DNA of 64,000 nt from UBA5796 sp040752455 (GCA_049324115.1 JBMOMN010000048.1:62001-126000); one strand, 5' to 3'. Shown: positions 15,605 to 23,701, numbered from the stretch's first letter. The notes: generated from the sequence alone by a model not told the origin. Made by a program: numbers and translations.

Positions 15605-16294
15605 TCAATACGGCGGTTCGGCGGGACCATCGTAGCCGCACATGCCCATCCGCGGCGAGTTGACCAGGGCGGCAGGTTCGCCGTATTCCGTGTGGGGATG
15701 ATCCTCGGCATGTTCCTCGCACAGGTAGGGATTCTCGTCCATATCCCCTTCGTAAAGACATTCCAGGCACAGGTAGGCGGCAGGTTTGCCGCAGTCCCGA
15801 CATGTGGCTGGAGGCATGTTATTGCGGGCCATCAAGGCGATGGGATGTTTCGTCGTGGCCTTGCCTTTTCGCGAACCGACGACATGGATCACGGTTTGGG
15901 AGGTGGTCCCGAAGTCGTAGAGATGGAGCAGGTCCGGTTCTTTTGGAAATACATCGTCTGCCTTGCGAGCCTTTCCAAAGTCATATCCTTGCCAGCCACC
16001 GACGGTGAATTTGCTCAGGTGGCCGCAGCACTCCAGCCAGATGGCCCGCAAATACCTGTCCAGTATTTCGAGCGAGGCCGAGCCGCGCATTTCCAGGTCG
16101 AGCCAGAATTCTTTGGCATACGCACCCTGGACGCGCAAATGCCAGAGGGTTTCCTCGGGCTGGGAGCTGCCGGCGGCGGCCTGGACGAGCTGCGCCCGCT
16201 TGTCGCATTTTTCAAGGTGACGGGACATGCCGCTCTTGGCGGTCTCCTCGCCGCAATACTGGCACTTCCCGCGGGATTGAGGTTTTCGAGGCAT
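15605..16294 (-). CDS. Zinc-finger protein with a pRiA4b ORF-3-like core
   Basis: A 229-residue protein. Residues 10-35 form a small zinc motif (CQYCGEE...SRHLEKC), the centre from about 50 to 150 recalls the plasmid pRiA4b ORF-3 family (LEILDRYLRAIWLECCGHLSKF), and the C-terminal part holds more Cys/His pairs (CRDCGK, CLECLYEGD, CEEHAEDH). It could bind nucleic acid, but no activity is established. AAGGAG precedes the start. Nothing adjacent suggests a partner. Confidence 0.6.
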   Translation of the reverse strand: MPRKPQSRGKCQYCGEETAKSGMSRHLEKCDKRAQLVQAAAGSSQPEETLWHLRVQGAYAKEFWLDLEMRGSASLEILDRYLRAIWLECCGHLSKFTVGGWQGYDFGKARKADDVFPKEPDLLHLYDFGTTSQTVIHVVGSRKGKATTKHPIALMARNNMPPATCRDCGKPAAYLCLECLYEGDMDENPYLCEEHAEDHPHTEYGEPAALVNSPRMGMCGYDGPAEPPY

Positions 16295-16406
16295 TTTACG
16301 CTCCTTTATTCAAAACTTTATCCAGGAGAAAATAATATCATTGCAAGCAGTTTTCAGGGAACGAAATTGTCGGCAAGCGCACCGTTCAAGGTTTCAGCCG
16401 TTTGTT

Positions 16407-16415
16407 TGCTATAAT
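16407..16415 (+). promoter_or_regulatory. Extended -10 for hicBA
   Basis: TGCTATAAT is a consensus extended -10 element about 50 bases upstream of hicB. No good -35 box is visible at the right distance, as is usual for extended -10 promoters. Confidence 0.5.
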
Positions 16416-16466
16416 ATCACCTGTCGGTCGCTTTCGGCTGGCAAAGACAAGGTAATGGAGCAACTG

Positions 16467-16688
16467 ATGAAAAAGACATTTACAGCCTTTATCGAATATG
16501 ACGAAGAAAGCAAACTTTACGTGGGGATTATTCCCAATGTGATTGGAGCGCATACCCAGGCAGAGACTTTGGACGAGTTACAGCGCAATTTACAGGAAGT
16601 GTTGGAACTTTGCCTCGAAGAAAATCCAGAGATCGCCAACGAACCCCTTCATTTTGTCGGCACACAGCAGGTGGAGGTCGTCGTTTGA
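16467..16688 (+). CDS. hicB: HicB antitoxin
   Basis: A 73-residue HicB protein with the partial RNase H-like fold: FTAFIEYDEESKLYVGIIPNV followed by a helix with ETLDELQRNLQEVLELCLEE is the conserved layout (residues 4-50). It neutralises HicA by binding it. It has no C-terminal DNA-binding extension, so autoregulation would depend on the complex. I prefer ATG 16467, which has GGAG six bases upstream, over ATG 16455. Its TGA overlaps the TTG start of hicA. Antitoxin-first order is unusual for classical hicAB but common for this short type. Confidence 0.88.
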   Translation: MKKTFTAFIEYDEESKLYVGIIPNVIGAHTQAETLDELQRNLQEVLELCLEENPEIANEPLHFVGTQQVEVVV

Positions 16689-16918
16689 GCAAACTGCCGA
16701 TGGTGAACTTCAAGGTGATGGATAGGCTGCTCCGTCATCTTGGCTTCATCGCCGTGCGCCAGAAGGGAAGTCATGTCTTTTATCGCCATGCAGACGGCAG
16801 GACTACGACACTTCCCAACCACGGAAGCAGAGACCTTGCCCGACCGCTCATGCGCGAGATTTTGCGGGAAATCTCCATTTCGCCCGATGAGTTCGTGGAA
16901 TTGCTCGAAAAACTTTAA
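16685..16918 (+). CDS. hicA: HicA mRNA interferase toxin
   Basis: A 77-residue HicA toxin, a double-stranded RNA-binding-like fold that cleaves mRNA. The catalytic histidine is in QKGSHVFYRH, followed by TTLPNHGSRDLARPLMREIL. A TTG at 16685, overlapping the hicB stop, gives the typical HicA N-terminus SKLP; the first ATG (16700) would remove it, so I use TTG. It is followed at once by a strong terminator, so hicBA is a closed two-gene unit. Confidence 0.9.
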   Translation: MSKLPMVNFKVMDRLLRHLGFIAVRQKGSHVFYRHADGRTTTLPNHGSRDLARPLMREILREISISPDEFVELLEKL

Positions 16919-16923
16919 CACAT

Positions 16924-16956
16924 AAAAAAAAACACCCCACACGGGGTGTTTTTTTT
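16924..16956 (+). terminator. Rho-independent terminator after hicA
   Basis: AACACCCC and GGGGTGTT flank a four-base loop, with an A-run before and a run of eight T after, so the stem can extend by A-T pairs. It is six bases past the hicA stop and could work in both directions. Confidence 0.9.
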
Positions 16957-16957
16957 C

Positions 16958-17345
16958 TTGAAATGCCTCCACCAACAAGGACTCAAACAGCCCCTCCACG
17001 CCCGACCCCCTCCTAGCCTCCCCCATTTCGAAAAGCGGAAATGGGGGAGGTCGAAACAATATTTGGGAGGATGATCCCTGAATTCATTCAGACAACCCAT
17101 TCCCCTTCCCCCAAATCCGGTTTTGATTTGGGGGAAGGACGGGAAGGGGGTGACTCAAAACTCTCACGCAGCAACGCCTCAAACGACCCCTCCATCTGAC
17201 TCTCGCCCTCGGATACCATCCCCGAAGGGGGCATCCTAACCCGCAGCGACTCGATGTCTCGACAAGCTCGACAACCGCCCGCGCCACCACTCCCGCAGGA
17301 ACAACGCCCCGAAGGTTGATTTGAAGGGCGTATGGTCTGGCGCAA
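16958..17345 (-). pseudogene. Decayed type I restriction subunit tails
   Basis: Read on the minus strand, two short fragments repeat the same C-terminal motif: VEGLFESLLVEAF near 16960-17000 and MEGSFEALLRESF near 17158-17196. This pattern resembles the end of type I restriction specificity subunits. Frameshifts and stops break everything around them. The same motif recurs at 18950-18975 and 19168-19210. The family assignment is from motif resemblance only. Confidence 0.4.
17004..17211. repeat. Long direct repeat, copy 1
   Basis: About 208 bases nearly identical to 19017-19222. Each copy contains two palindromes, one built on CCTCCCCCATTTC/GAAATGGGGGAGG and one on CCTTCCCCCAAATC/GATTTGGGGGAAGG. 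The two copies bracket the tumAE pair and the 194-aa gene, so the interval could be exchanged or lost by recombination. Confidence 0.85.
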
Positions 17346-17372
17346 AACCTTCGAGACGCCCTATTCATCCTT

Positions 17373-17381
17373 TGTTATAAT
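17373..17381 (+). promoter_or_regulatory. Extended -10 for the TumE pair
   Basis: TGTTATAAT is an extended -10 element 63 bases upstream of the antitoxin start; no convincing -35 is present. Confidence 0.45.
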
Positions 17382-17444
17382 CATATCGCCAGTCCAAGCC
17401 GCCCCGCCACGAACACGCGGGATCTGACTGGCGAGGAGAACGAA

Positions 17445-17735
17445 ATGTTACAGGAAGTTACCATTCAAACGCCAAACGCCAAAGAACTGAAGCCCATTAT
17501 CAAAAGCGCCTTTCGTATTCAATTGGAGGATGTCGAACGCGGCATTCAAATCACGCGCGAGCGCCTGGCAACTTTCGAGAAAAAATACAACATGAGCACG
17601 GCTGAATTCGTGCAGCGTTTTCATCCTGGTGATTTGGAAGAAACACTGGAGTTCATCGAGTGGGAAGGCGAGATCGAAACGCTCCAGTTGCTCAAAGAGA
17701 AGAAAAAGCTCATTCAGTCGGCGCGCGTCAAATGA
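17445..17735 (+). CDS. TumA-like antitoxin
   Basis: A 96-residue charged helical protein preceded by GAGGAG and overlapping the TumE-like gene by ATGA. The sequence is mostly long helices (LEDVERGIQITRERLATFEKKY is the region at residues 27-48), with a FVQRFHPGDLEETLEFIEWEGE acidic stretch after it, as in antitoxins that wrap a toxin. Identification rests on its partner; no DNA-binding motif is clear. Confidence 0.65.
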   Translation: MLQEVTIQTPNAKELKPIIKSAFRIQLEDVERGIQITRERLATFEKKYNMSTAEFVQRFHPGDLEETLEFIEWEGEIETLQLLKEKKKLIQSARVK

Positions 17736-18115
17736 TAGACGAATACGTTCAAGCGCTGGAACGCCATATCCGCGCGCTTGGCAAGAAGCTGGGCGGGTTT
17801 AACATCGTCCCGCAAAGACGGGAAGAAGAATTTGCATTCATTATCGGCGAGATCAAGTTTTCGGATGACACGCTCCTGCACTTCCGCGAATATGTCGAAC
17901 TGAAAGAAGGTGAAGCGCCGCGACGGTATAAATACGCCTATCATTACCAGCGCACCGACGAAACGATCATTTTGCGTCACGACAACGCCCGTCATTTTCC
18001 TAACCTGCCCACCGCGCCGCATCACAAACACATTGGGGAAACCGAAGTCATTGCGGCAAACGCTCCTGATTTGCAATCTGTCTTGAGTGAAATCGAAGGG
18101 ATCATCGGGGCGTAA
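17732..18115 (+). CDS. TumE-family toxin (DUF6516)
   Basis: A 127-residue protein of the TumE/DUF6516 toxin family. Typical features are MIDEYVQALE at the start, a central FREYVELKEGE and YKYAYHYQ strand pair, HDNARHFPNLPTAPHHKH with its histidine cluster, and an LQSVLSEIE tail. The biochemical activity of this family is not settled to my knowledge. Start ATG 17732 overlaps the antitoxin stop, which fixes it. Confidence 0.8.
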   Translation: MIDEYVQALERHIRALGKKLGGFNIVPQRREEEFAFIIGEIKFSDDTLLHFREYVELKEGEAPRRYKYAYHYQRTDETIILRHDNARHFPNLPTAPHHKHIGETEVIAANAPDLQSVLSEIEGIIGA

Positions 18116-18155
18116 CCATTGCGCTCATCCCCCGCAGGGACTCGATCCATCCAGA

Positions 18156-18245
18156 CCTGACGGGTTTCACCGTGACGCGAGTCCGCCGTAACCCATGCAC
18201 GGACATGAGACTCTGATCGCCAGACTCTTGCGGAAACCCGTCAGG
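18156..18245. repeat. Inverted repeat after tumE
   Basis: Perfect 13-base arms (CCTGACGGGTTTC and its complement) enclose 64 bases. No coding signal lies inside. It sits in the gap between two convergent genes and may form a large hairpin; the U-tract needed for a simple terminator is absent. Confidence 0.55.
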
Positions 18246-18335
18246 CCCTTCACAAACAATCTTTTGACCCTTCGGCTTCGCTCCCCCTTCGGGGACTTCG
18301 CGGGGCAGGCCCGCGCCACTATGCCCTCAAAGTGG

Positions 18336-18920
18336 TCAATAGAGTTCAAAAAAATCGTCTGTGCCAAGCTTTGGAATTAACATTTTCGCCAGTTTATCTA
18401 TTTTTCCAGAATAACCCGCATAGATCCAGTCATCAATACTGCCTCTATAACACCAGCGCTCGGCACGATATTCTCGGGTTTCCTGGTCATTCAAAATAAA
18501 ACGCAAAACGGGAGTGAATTGGGCATAACGATCCTCTTCCTCTTCGAGTCTTTCCCTTGCATTTGGCAGGATGGGGAAACCTTCGAAAAATTCCATTATT
18601 CGATCGACATCCCATCCGGTGGATTCATAAATGACGATCAGTTTGTCCTTGACCGCCACGCGATAATTCCGCGCTTTGGGGTGGCGTGCCAGCGCAGTTT
18701 TCACACTCTCGATTTCTTCAGGATGGATCAAGCGCGGGCGCACCTTGACCAGTGACACAATTGCGTTAATGCTTTCCTCGATCTCATACCCAGCGGGAAT
18801 TTCCTCCACGGGTTCGCCCTTTTGCTCACGGGCAAAATAGTAGCGCGACTTGTCTGTTTTGGTCACGCCTTTGTTGAGGAAGTAGGTATAACCCTTACGG
18901 TTGGTGTAGGTGATAGGCAT
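18336..18920 (-). CDS. Hypothetical protein, 194 aa
   Basis: A soluble protein I cannot place in a named family. It begins with an RKGYTYFLNKGVTKTDK strand region that suggests a small barrel, followed by an IHPEEIESVKTALARHP helix and a VAVKDKLIVIYES strand pair. The C-terminus holds the conserved-looking ERWCYRGSIDDWIYAGY. No signal or membrane segment is seen. It lies between the two long direct repeats, so it is part of the exchangeable interval. Confidence 0.6.
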   Translation of the reverse strand: MPITYTNRKGYTYFLNKGVTKTDKSRYYFAREQKGEPVEEIPAGYEIEESINAIVSLVKVRPRLIHPEEIESVKTALARHPKARNYRVAVKDKLIVIYESTGWDVDRIMEFFEGFPILPNARERLEEEEDRYAQFTPVLRFILNDQETREYRAERWCYRGSIDDWIYAGYSGKIDKLAKMLIPKLGTDDFFELY

Positions 18921-19016
18921 GGCTGAATTTTACTCCAATCTTTTTAGAAAAACTCTCACTCAAACAACCCCTCGATGGTTCGACAGGCTCACCACGATGC
19001 CCGCACCGCCACGCCT

Positions 19017-19222
19017 GACCCCCTCCTGCCTCCCCCATTTCGAAAAGCGGAAATGGGGGAGGTTGAAACAATATTTGGGAGGATGATTCCTGAATTCATT
19101 CAGACAACTCATTCCCCTTCCCCAAATCCGGTTTTGATTTGGGGGAAGGATGGGAAGGGGGTGACTCAAAACTCTCACGCAACAACGCCTCAAACAACCT
19201 CTCCATCTGCCTCTCGCCCTCG
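19017..19222. repeat. Long direct repeat, copy 2
   Basis: The partner of 17004-17211, same orientation, with only scattered single-base differences. The end of the repeat on the 19.2 kb side merges with a decayed restriction gene. Confidence 0.85.
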
Positions 19223-19486
19223 AACATCCTCCCCCGCACGAAGTCTCCGAGCCGCTTTGCGGCGAGTGGGAGCGACTCGATGTCTCGATGAACTCGACAC
19301 CACGCCCGCAAGGACACCGTCCCGAAGGCCTGCATGGAAAAGGCCTGTCGCTTGGCCAAATCCTTCGGAACGGTGTACAGAATACGAAAGCTGCTCGATC
19401 GCATCGAGCGGGTTGGTGAGTCCACCCGTCCAGAACGTATCCCAGGGGGCATCTACTTGTGAGCGGAGTTTAGGGTCGGTGAGCAT
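19168..19486 (-). pseudogene. Remnant of a type I restriction methylase/specificity gene
   Basis: A minus-strand ATG at 19486 opens MLTDPKLRSQVDAPWDTFW, continuing with TGGLTNPLDAIEQLSY, a clear match to the start of HsdM-type N6-adenine methylases. After about 35 residues the frame is lost, and the sequence passes into a stretch that ends with ERQMERLFEALLRESF, a specificity-subunit-like tail in another frame. Thus the middle of the locus was deleted. It cannot make a working enzyme. Confidence 0.6.
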
Positions 19487-19797
19487 AAAGTTTCCACGAG
19501 TTTATAAAGAATGTGATAAATGGCTCTTGCAATTATCTATGGGTTCCTGTAAACTGCCATCGCTCATCTACCATCGGTAGAAAGAGTAACGGATACAGTC
19601 TTCGGCGAGAAGGCGGTTTCGGCTTTTTTGGGCGAAAGAAGTTTGACGTATGGTTTCATTCTCAGTATAATAAATTTACCAATAAAACGGAAGCATCCAG
19701 CAATGGATGGAAGACCGTTTTACCCGCCCCCGATGACAAGGTTGCCAAGTGAGGCAACCTTCCGTACCAGGAGTACGGATAGTCGGAGGTGTTTTAT
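19487..19797. other. Non-coding stretch with hairpins
   Basis: No credible gene is visible in these 311 bases. There is a hairpin at 19738-19761 (AAGGTTGCC and complement) and a looser one built on AAAACGG/CCGTTTT at 19684-19721. The promoter of the former restriction gene may lie near its ATG, but no clear boxes were found. Confidence 0.45.
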
Positions 19798-20409
19798 TTA
19801 ATCCACCAGCCATAGGTCAACCACGCGGTCGCGGAACGCATCGAAGTATTCGTTTTCTCTGCGCCAAATGTGATCGCGGATCGCGCCTGCAACCATATCC
19901 GCCAGTTGCAAGCCATCATCTGTCCGCGAATCGCCTGAGACGATCTTCTTGAAGGGGCGTTCGCGCTTTGTCCTCTTGCAAGCGTCCGAAAGATAAACCC
20001 GCAACGCTTTGCGGACAGGTTCCGCCGCGCCATCCAACACCAGAACATCGTCGCCAATGTCCAGGGGCGAAGCGCGTAACACCAATTCGGTAACCAGGTG
20101 GATAAGAATATCCGTCCCGCTCAAACCTTTGAGTCTTGGCGGTATCTGGCTTTTTAGAAAAACTGCCGCGCGCACGCGAAATGGGATGGTGTCGAGCGTG
20201 CTGAAAAATATCCGTTTTTGCGAATCGGTCATTGGGTGAAAATGGAATTCGAAGGTGGGCGAGACTCGCAACTCCCGCCGAACTTTGGCGAATTCCACAA
20301 TCGGGTCGCGATTGGGTAGTTGAACCATTGCCAGCACAAAATACGGCGCGCCTTTGAGACTGTGTAATCCAGGATCGCCCGACTCGTCAACGAAAAAGTA
20401 TTGCGGCAT
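19798..20409 (-). CDS. DUF3800 family protein
   Basis: A 203-residue DUF3800 protein. It begins with FFVDESGDPG, whose acidic pair is the family hallmark, and has a second acidic patch in DDGLQLADMVAGA near residues 160-175. The arrangement recalls RNase H-like nucleases, and members are often found in phage-defence or mobile regions, but no activity is proven. It ends shortly before the restriction remnant and is followed upstream by two uncertain small genes. Confidence 0.85.
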   Translation of the reverse strand: MPQYFFVDESGDPGLHSLKGAPYFVLAMVQLPNRDPIVEFAKVRRELRVSPTFEFHFHPMTDSQKRIFFSTLDTIPFRVRAAVFLKSQIPPRLKGLSGTDILIHLVTELVLRASPLDIGDDVLVLDGAAEPVRKALRVYLSDACKRTKRERPFKKIVSGDSRTDDGLQLADMVAGAIRDHIWRRENEYFDAFRDRVVDLWLVD

Positions 20410-20412
20410 AGA

Positions 20413-20514
20413 TTATATTGCCAGCCTCTCGGTAAATTTTACGATCTCTTCCGTTTCTTTTTCATTGAGCCATCCCTCCACCGCATCCGCGCCAAGCATA
20501 CAGCCAACGTTCCC
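20413..20514 (-). pseudogene. Possible gene fragment, 33 codons
   Basis: A minus-strand frame bounded by stops reads GNVGCMLGADAVEGWLNE, then KETEEIVKFTERLAI and stop. Its helical, protein-like composition suggests the C-terminal piece of a lost gene, but no start or family can be given. It might also be chance. Confidence 0.2.
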
Positions 20515-20548
20515 TCATGGCAAGTGACAAATTTCTTCTCTCTCGATC

Positions 20549-20881
20549 TCAACCGCGTCTCAGGAAAAATTCCACCTTGTCCCGCGTATCGGCGCTGAAA
20601 GCGGCAAATTCTTCTTCCGTAAGCAGGTTCTCCACGCGCCAGTTTATCAAATTGCTCAGCGCGCGGGAGCGGCTCCACGTATCGAAGCAATCGGCCAGCA
20701 CTTTATCGCTCTCGTGGATGTGCCGGTACAGATCAAGATAGGCTTTGTGATGTTCGCCATCTCTGACCTGGGCGATGATCTTTCCCGATTTTTCCAAAAT
20801 GCGCCGGCACAGGCGGTCGAGCGCCAGCGGCTTCAGGCGGGAGAGGGTCTTCCAGTCGAATTCGGGAAAATCAAGCGGCAT
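20549..20881 (-). CDS. Hypothetical protein, 110 aa
   Basis: A small all-helical, soluble protein I do not recognise by family. Notable parts are LALDRLCRRILEKSGKII (residues 18-35), a charged HIHESDKVLADCFDTW stretch and a LLTEEEFAAFSADTRDKV tail. The layout resembles small helical proteins encoded next to nucleases, but nothing is proven. It lies 12 bases downstream of moeA on the same strand and may be its last operon member. Confidence 0.55.
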   Translation of the reverse strand: MPLDFPEFDWKTLSRLKPLALDRLCRRILEKSGKIIAQVRDGEHHKAYLDLYRHIHESDKVLADCFDTWSRSRALSNLINWRVENLLTEEEFAAFSADTRDKVEFFLRRG

Positions 20882-20893
20882 CCTTCACACTCC

Positions 20894-22252
20894 TCACACC
20901 AGCATCACCTCCACCAGCTCCCCGGCGCTCAGGCCGGTCGCATCCGGCGGGATCTTGAGCAGGCCGTCGGACGCGGCCAGGCTGAAGATCAGGTTGGACT
21001 TGCCGAAGACCGGCTCGGCCAGGTAATTTACGATTTCAGAGTCACGATTTTCGATTGGCAGATTCTGAATTCCGATTTCTGAATTTTGAATTCGCACCAG
21101 CTTCACCGGCCACCAGTCCTCCCGCCCGGCCTGGGAGGCCAGGTTGACCGTCAGCCTGGCCCGGACGACCGGACGCGGCCGCGGCCTGACGCCCATCAGC
21201 CGCTCCATCACCGGGACGAGCAGCATGTAGCCGTTGACCAGGGCGCTGACCGGGTTGCCCGGCAGCCCGATCACCGGCTTGCCGCCGCACACGCCCAGGA
21301 TGGTCGGTTTGCCAGGGCGGGTGTTGATCCCATGCACCAGCACCCCCGGCTGGCCGAGCGAAGCGATCACCTCGGCGGTCATGTCTCGCGTGCTGGCCGA
21401 CGACCCGGCGGTGATGACCAGCACCTCGGTTTCGGCCAAAGCTTTGGCAGCCACCGTTTGCAGCGCCTCGAACGTATCCCCTACGATGCCGTAACGACGC
21501 GCCTCCCCGCCGGACTTCCCGACCAGGGCCGAGAGCGTGTACGAGTTGACGTCCCGCACCTGGCCCGGCCCGGGGCGGACGGACGGCTCGACCACCTCGT
21601 CGCCGCTGGAGATGATGCCGACATTTACCTTACTGGCTACACGTAGCGACGTGATCCCCAGCGCCATCAACCCCCCGATCTCTGCCGGGCGGATCAGACT
21701 CCCTTTGGGCAGGATCACCTGTCCCTCGGCCACATCCTCCCCGACCCGGATCACGTTCTCGCCGTCGGCCACGGCTCGCATCGTTTCGATTTCATCAAAT
21801 CCAATCGCAGAGTTCGCGGAGACCGCCGGGTTTTCTATTGTTTTTTCTCCGCGATCTTGGCGATCTCTGCGGTTGACGATCTGGGTGTATTCGAGCATGA
21901 CGACTGCATCCGCCCCGGAAGGCAGCATCCCGCCGGTATGAATGACCGCTGTCTGGCCGGGCTGCAAGCTGAAATCCGCCGAGCCGCCCATCGGCACCTC
22001 GCCGATAACGGTCAGGTAGGCAGGCAGCGAGTCACTCGCCCCGAAGGTATCCCGTGCCCGGACGGCGTACCCGTCCACGGTCGAGCGCGGGAACTCCGGC
22101 AGGGGATGCGGGGCAGTCAGGTCTTCGGCGGTCACCCGGCCCAGGGCCTGGAGCGTGTCAATCGTCTCGGAAGCAGGCCCAACGTCCGGCAAGTTTCGCA
22201 GGAGCAGGGAGCGGGCTTCGTCTGGGGGCAGGAGGGTCAGGAATTCGGGCAT
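20894..22252 (-). CDS. moeA: Molybdopterin molybdenumtransferase
   Basis: A 452-residue MoeA that inserts molybdate into adenylated molybdopterin, the last step of basic Mo-cofactor assembly. Seen are the linker domain (STVDGYAVRA, TGGMLPSGADAVVML), the substrate loop VITAGSSASTRDM in place of the usual GGxSxG, the strand GIISSGDEVVEP and the C-terminal barrel. It carries two foreign segments in frame: one near residues 130-160 (21795-21880) and one near 385-410 (21026-21095, residues QNSEIGIQNLPIEN). The latter lies in the C-terminal domain. It would serve the molybdenum hydroxylase encoded at 41964 and 52874. Confidence 0.93.
   Translation of the reverse strand: MPEFLTLLPPDEARSLLLRNLPDVGPASETIDTLQALGRVTAEDLTAPHPLPEFPRSTVDGYAVRARDTFGASDSLPAYLTVIGEVPMGGSADFSLQPGQTAVIHTGGMLPSGADAVVMLEYTQIVNRRDRQDRGEKTIENPAVSANSAIGFDEIETMRAVADGENVIRVGEDVAEGQVILPKGSLIRPAEIGGLMALGITSLRVASKVNVGIISSGDEVVEPSVRPGPGQVRDVNSYTLSALVGKSGGEARRYGIVGDTFEALQTVAAKALAETEVLVITAGSSASTRDMTAEVIASLGQPGVLVHGINTRPGKPTILGVCGGKPVIGLPGNPVSALVNGYMLLVPVMERLMGVRPRPRPVVRARLTVNLASQAGREDWWPVKLVRIQNSEIGIQNLPIENRDSEIVNYLAEPVFGKSNLIFSLAASDGLLKIPPDATGLSAGELVEVMLV
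21026..21095. repeat. AT-rich low-complexity unit inside moeA
   Basis: A block rich in the words GATTC, AATTC and GATTT lies in frame in moeA, far from the local GC content. It encodes an Asn/Ile/Glu-rich patch. Similar words occur inside ssnA at 31036 and in the noncoding stretch after the ALDH gene. Confidence 0.6.
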
Positions 22253-22262
22253 GGGGTTTGAG

Positions 22263-23141
22263 TCAGCGGAGCCAGAAGGTGAGGGTCAGCAGGTAGGTCG
22301 AGAGGGCGAAGACGGCCGCGCCGTTGGCGGTCAGCAGGCTCCAGACCGGTTTGGCCCCGACGCTGATGTTACGCAGCATGAAGATCTGGTAGAGGGCCAG
22401 CGGGAAGGTCAGGAAGACCGGCCATAACAAAGCCAGCGGGTAGCCCAGCAGTGGGCCGAGGGCCAGCAGGCCATAGGCCGCCAGCACCAGGCCATGATGG
22501 AGCGGCATCGTCCGTTCCCAGCCCAGGCGGACCAGCAGGGAGCCGCGCCGGTATTTGAGATCGGCGGCGTAAGAGGGAAAGTCGAGGGCCAGCAGGTAGG
22601 CCAGGGCCAGCAGGGACAGCGGGAAAGCCAGCAGCGTGACCAGGCTGTGGAGCCGGTCGGCCTGCTGGAGGAAGGCCAGGGCCGGGATGAGATAAGCCAG
22701 GAAGATGGCCTGGGCAAACTCCCCGAAGCCGCGTGAGATCAGGCGCACGGGCGGGATGGCGTTGGCGAGCATCAGGGCCAAGGCCAGTCCCATCACCAGC
22801 ATGGACGCCGGGTTGAGCGCCCTGAGCGCCAGCAGCAGGATGGTGACGGCGGCCAGCAGGGTCAGGGCGGCGGCGGAGGCCTGCAACAGCAGGGTGCGGA
22901 ATTGTTCACGCTGGCGCGGCGTCTCGGCGTCCGCTAAAGGCTCGGCCGGGTTGCGGAAATATTCCAGCAGCCAGGCGGAGGCGACCTGGAGCAGGAAAAC
23001 CCACAGCAGGGACAGGCCGGCGGGGGGGAACAGGTCGTGGCCGAGGTAGCGGGCGACGCCTGAGCCGAAGGAAAAGGTCAGGGTGGACAGGATCAGGGTA
23101 AAAGGCCGGGCGAGGCGGGTGAGGGTTCGTAATCGAGGCAT
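22263..23141 (-). CDS. UbiA prenyltransferase-like membrane protein
   Basis: A 292-residue polytopic protein with about eight or nine hydrophobic segments. The second aspartate motif of the UbiA family is visible as DFPSYAADLKYRRGSLLVRLG (about residues 185-205), with two Asp spaced by seven residues. The first motif is weak: only EYFRNPAEPLAD near 60 fits loosely. A MenA-like transfer of a prenyl chain to an aromatic acceptor is possible, but the missing first motif leaves doubt. It lies ten bases from moeA with no obvious functional link. Confidence 0.65.
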   Translation of the reverse strand: MPRLRTLTRLARPFTLILSTLTFSFGSGVARYLGHDLFPPAGLSLLWVFLLQVASAWLLEYFRNPAEPLADAETPRQREQFRTLLLQASAAALTLLAAVTILLLALRALNPASMLVMGLALALMLANAIPPVRLISRGFGEFAQAIFLAYLIPALAFLQQADRLHSLVTLLAFPLSLLALAYLLALDFPSYAADLKYRRGSLLVRLGWERTMPLHHGLVLAAYGLLALGPLLGYPLALLWPVFLTFPLALYQIFMLRNISVGAKPVWSLLTANGAAVFALSTYLLTLTFWLR

Positions 23142-23159
23142 GGGTAGAGTCGGCGAGGC

Positions 23160-23222
23160 AAAGAGTCAGCGAGTCAGCGAGTCAGCGAGTCGTTGAATCA
23201 CTGATTCGCTGACTCGTTAAAT
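23160..23222. repeat. Tandem heptamer-like repeat at the DinB end
   Basis: Repeated GAGTCAGC units run toward the dinB 3' end and are answered by GATTCGCTGACTC, giving an inverted repeat. The dinB stop lies inside this block, so the last residues NESANQ come from the repeat. Confidence 0.65.
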
Positions 23223-23686
23223 CGCTTTTTGATGTCGCGCAGATGCATCTGGTTGTGCAGGTAGATCATCTTGACCATCTCCAGCAGGGTGGTGAAGCCC
23301 ATGGCCGCGTGGCGTCCCTGCAATTGCAGGTCGGCCTGGCTGCGCTGGGAGACCCAGGCGATGATCTCGGCCCGCACGTCGCGGTAGGCTTGCAGCAGTT
23401 CGGCGGGAGTCATGTCCCGGGTCTTTTCCTGCTGGCGGGCGTTGTAGCGGTCTATCGAGAAATCTTCCGAAACGCCGGGGCCGCCGCCCAGGATGTTGTC
23501 GAAGAGTTTCAGGAAGCCGCGCTCGGCCATGACGAAATGCGCCAGCACCGAGCGGATGGTCCATTCGGCGCCCTCGGTGTAAACCGTCTGCTGCCATTGT
23601 TCGGGGCTGAGCGACTCGAAGAAAGCGCTCATCTTTTCGCCTTCGGAGGTCAGGCGTTCGACCAGGAATTGGGGGGATTCGGGCAT
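23198..23686 (-). CDS. DinB-like four-helix protein
   Basis: A 162-residue DinB/YfiT-type protein. The metal-binding His pattern is visible: a first His in RSVLAHFVMAERG (about 50) and a pair in YLHNQMHLRDIKKRF near the end. The family includes thiol-dependent S-transferases, often with unknown substrates. Length is normal. The last six residues derive from an inserted repeat. It is 15 bases downstream of the SDR gene. Confidence 0.85.
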   Translation of the reverse strand: MPESPQFLVERLTSEGEKMSAFFESLSPEQWQQTVYTEGAEWTIRSVLAHFVMAERGFLKLFDNILGGGPGVSEDFSIDRYNARQQEKTRDMTPAELLQAYRDVRAEIIAWVSQRSQADLQLQGRHAAMGFTTLLEMVKMIYLHNQMHLRDIKKRFNESANQ

Positions 23687-23701
23687 GTCAGTCTCCAGTA
23701 T

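Noticed and set aside
23160..23222. A short CRISPR or attachment site at the dinB end
   Set aside because: Units are about eight bases without spacers and there are no cas or integrase genes near.
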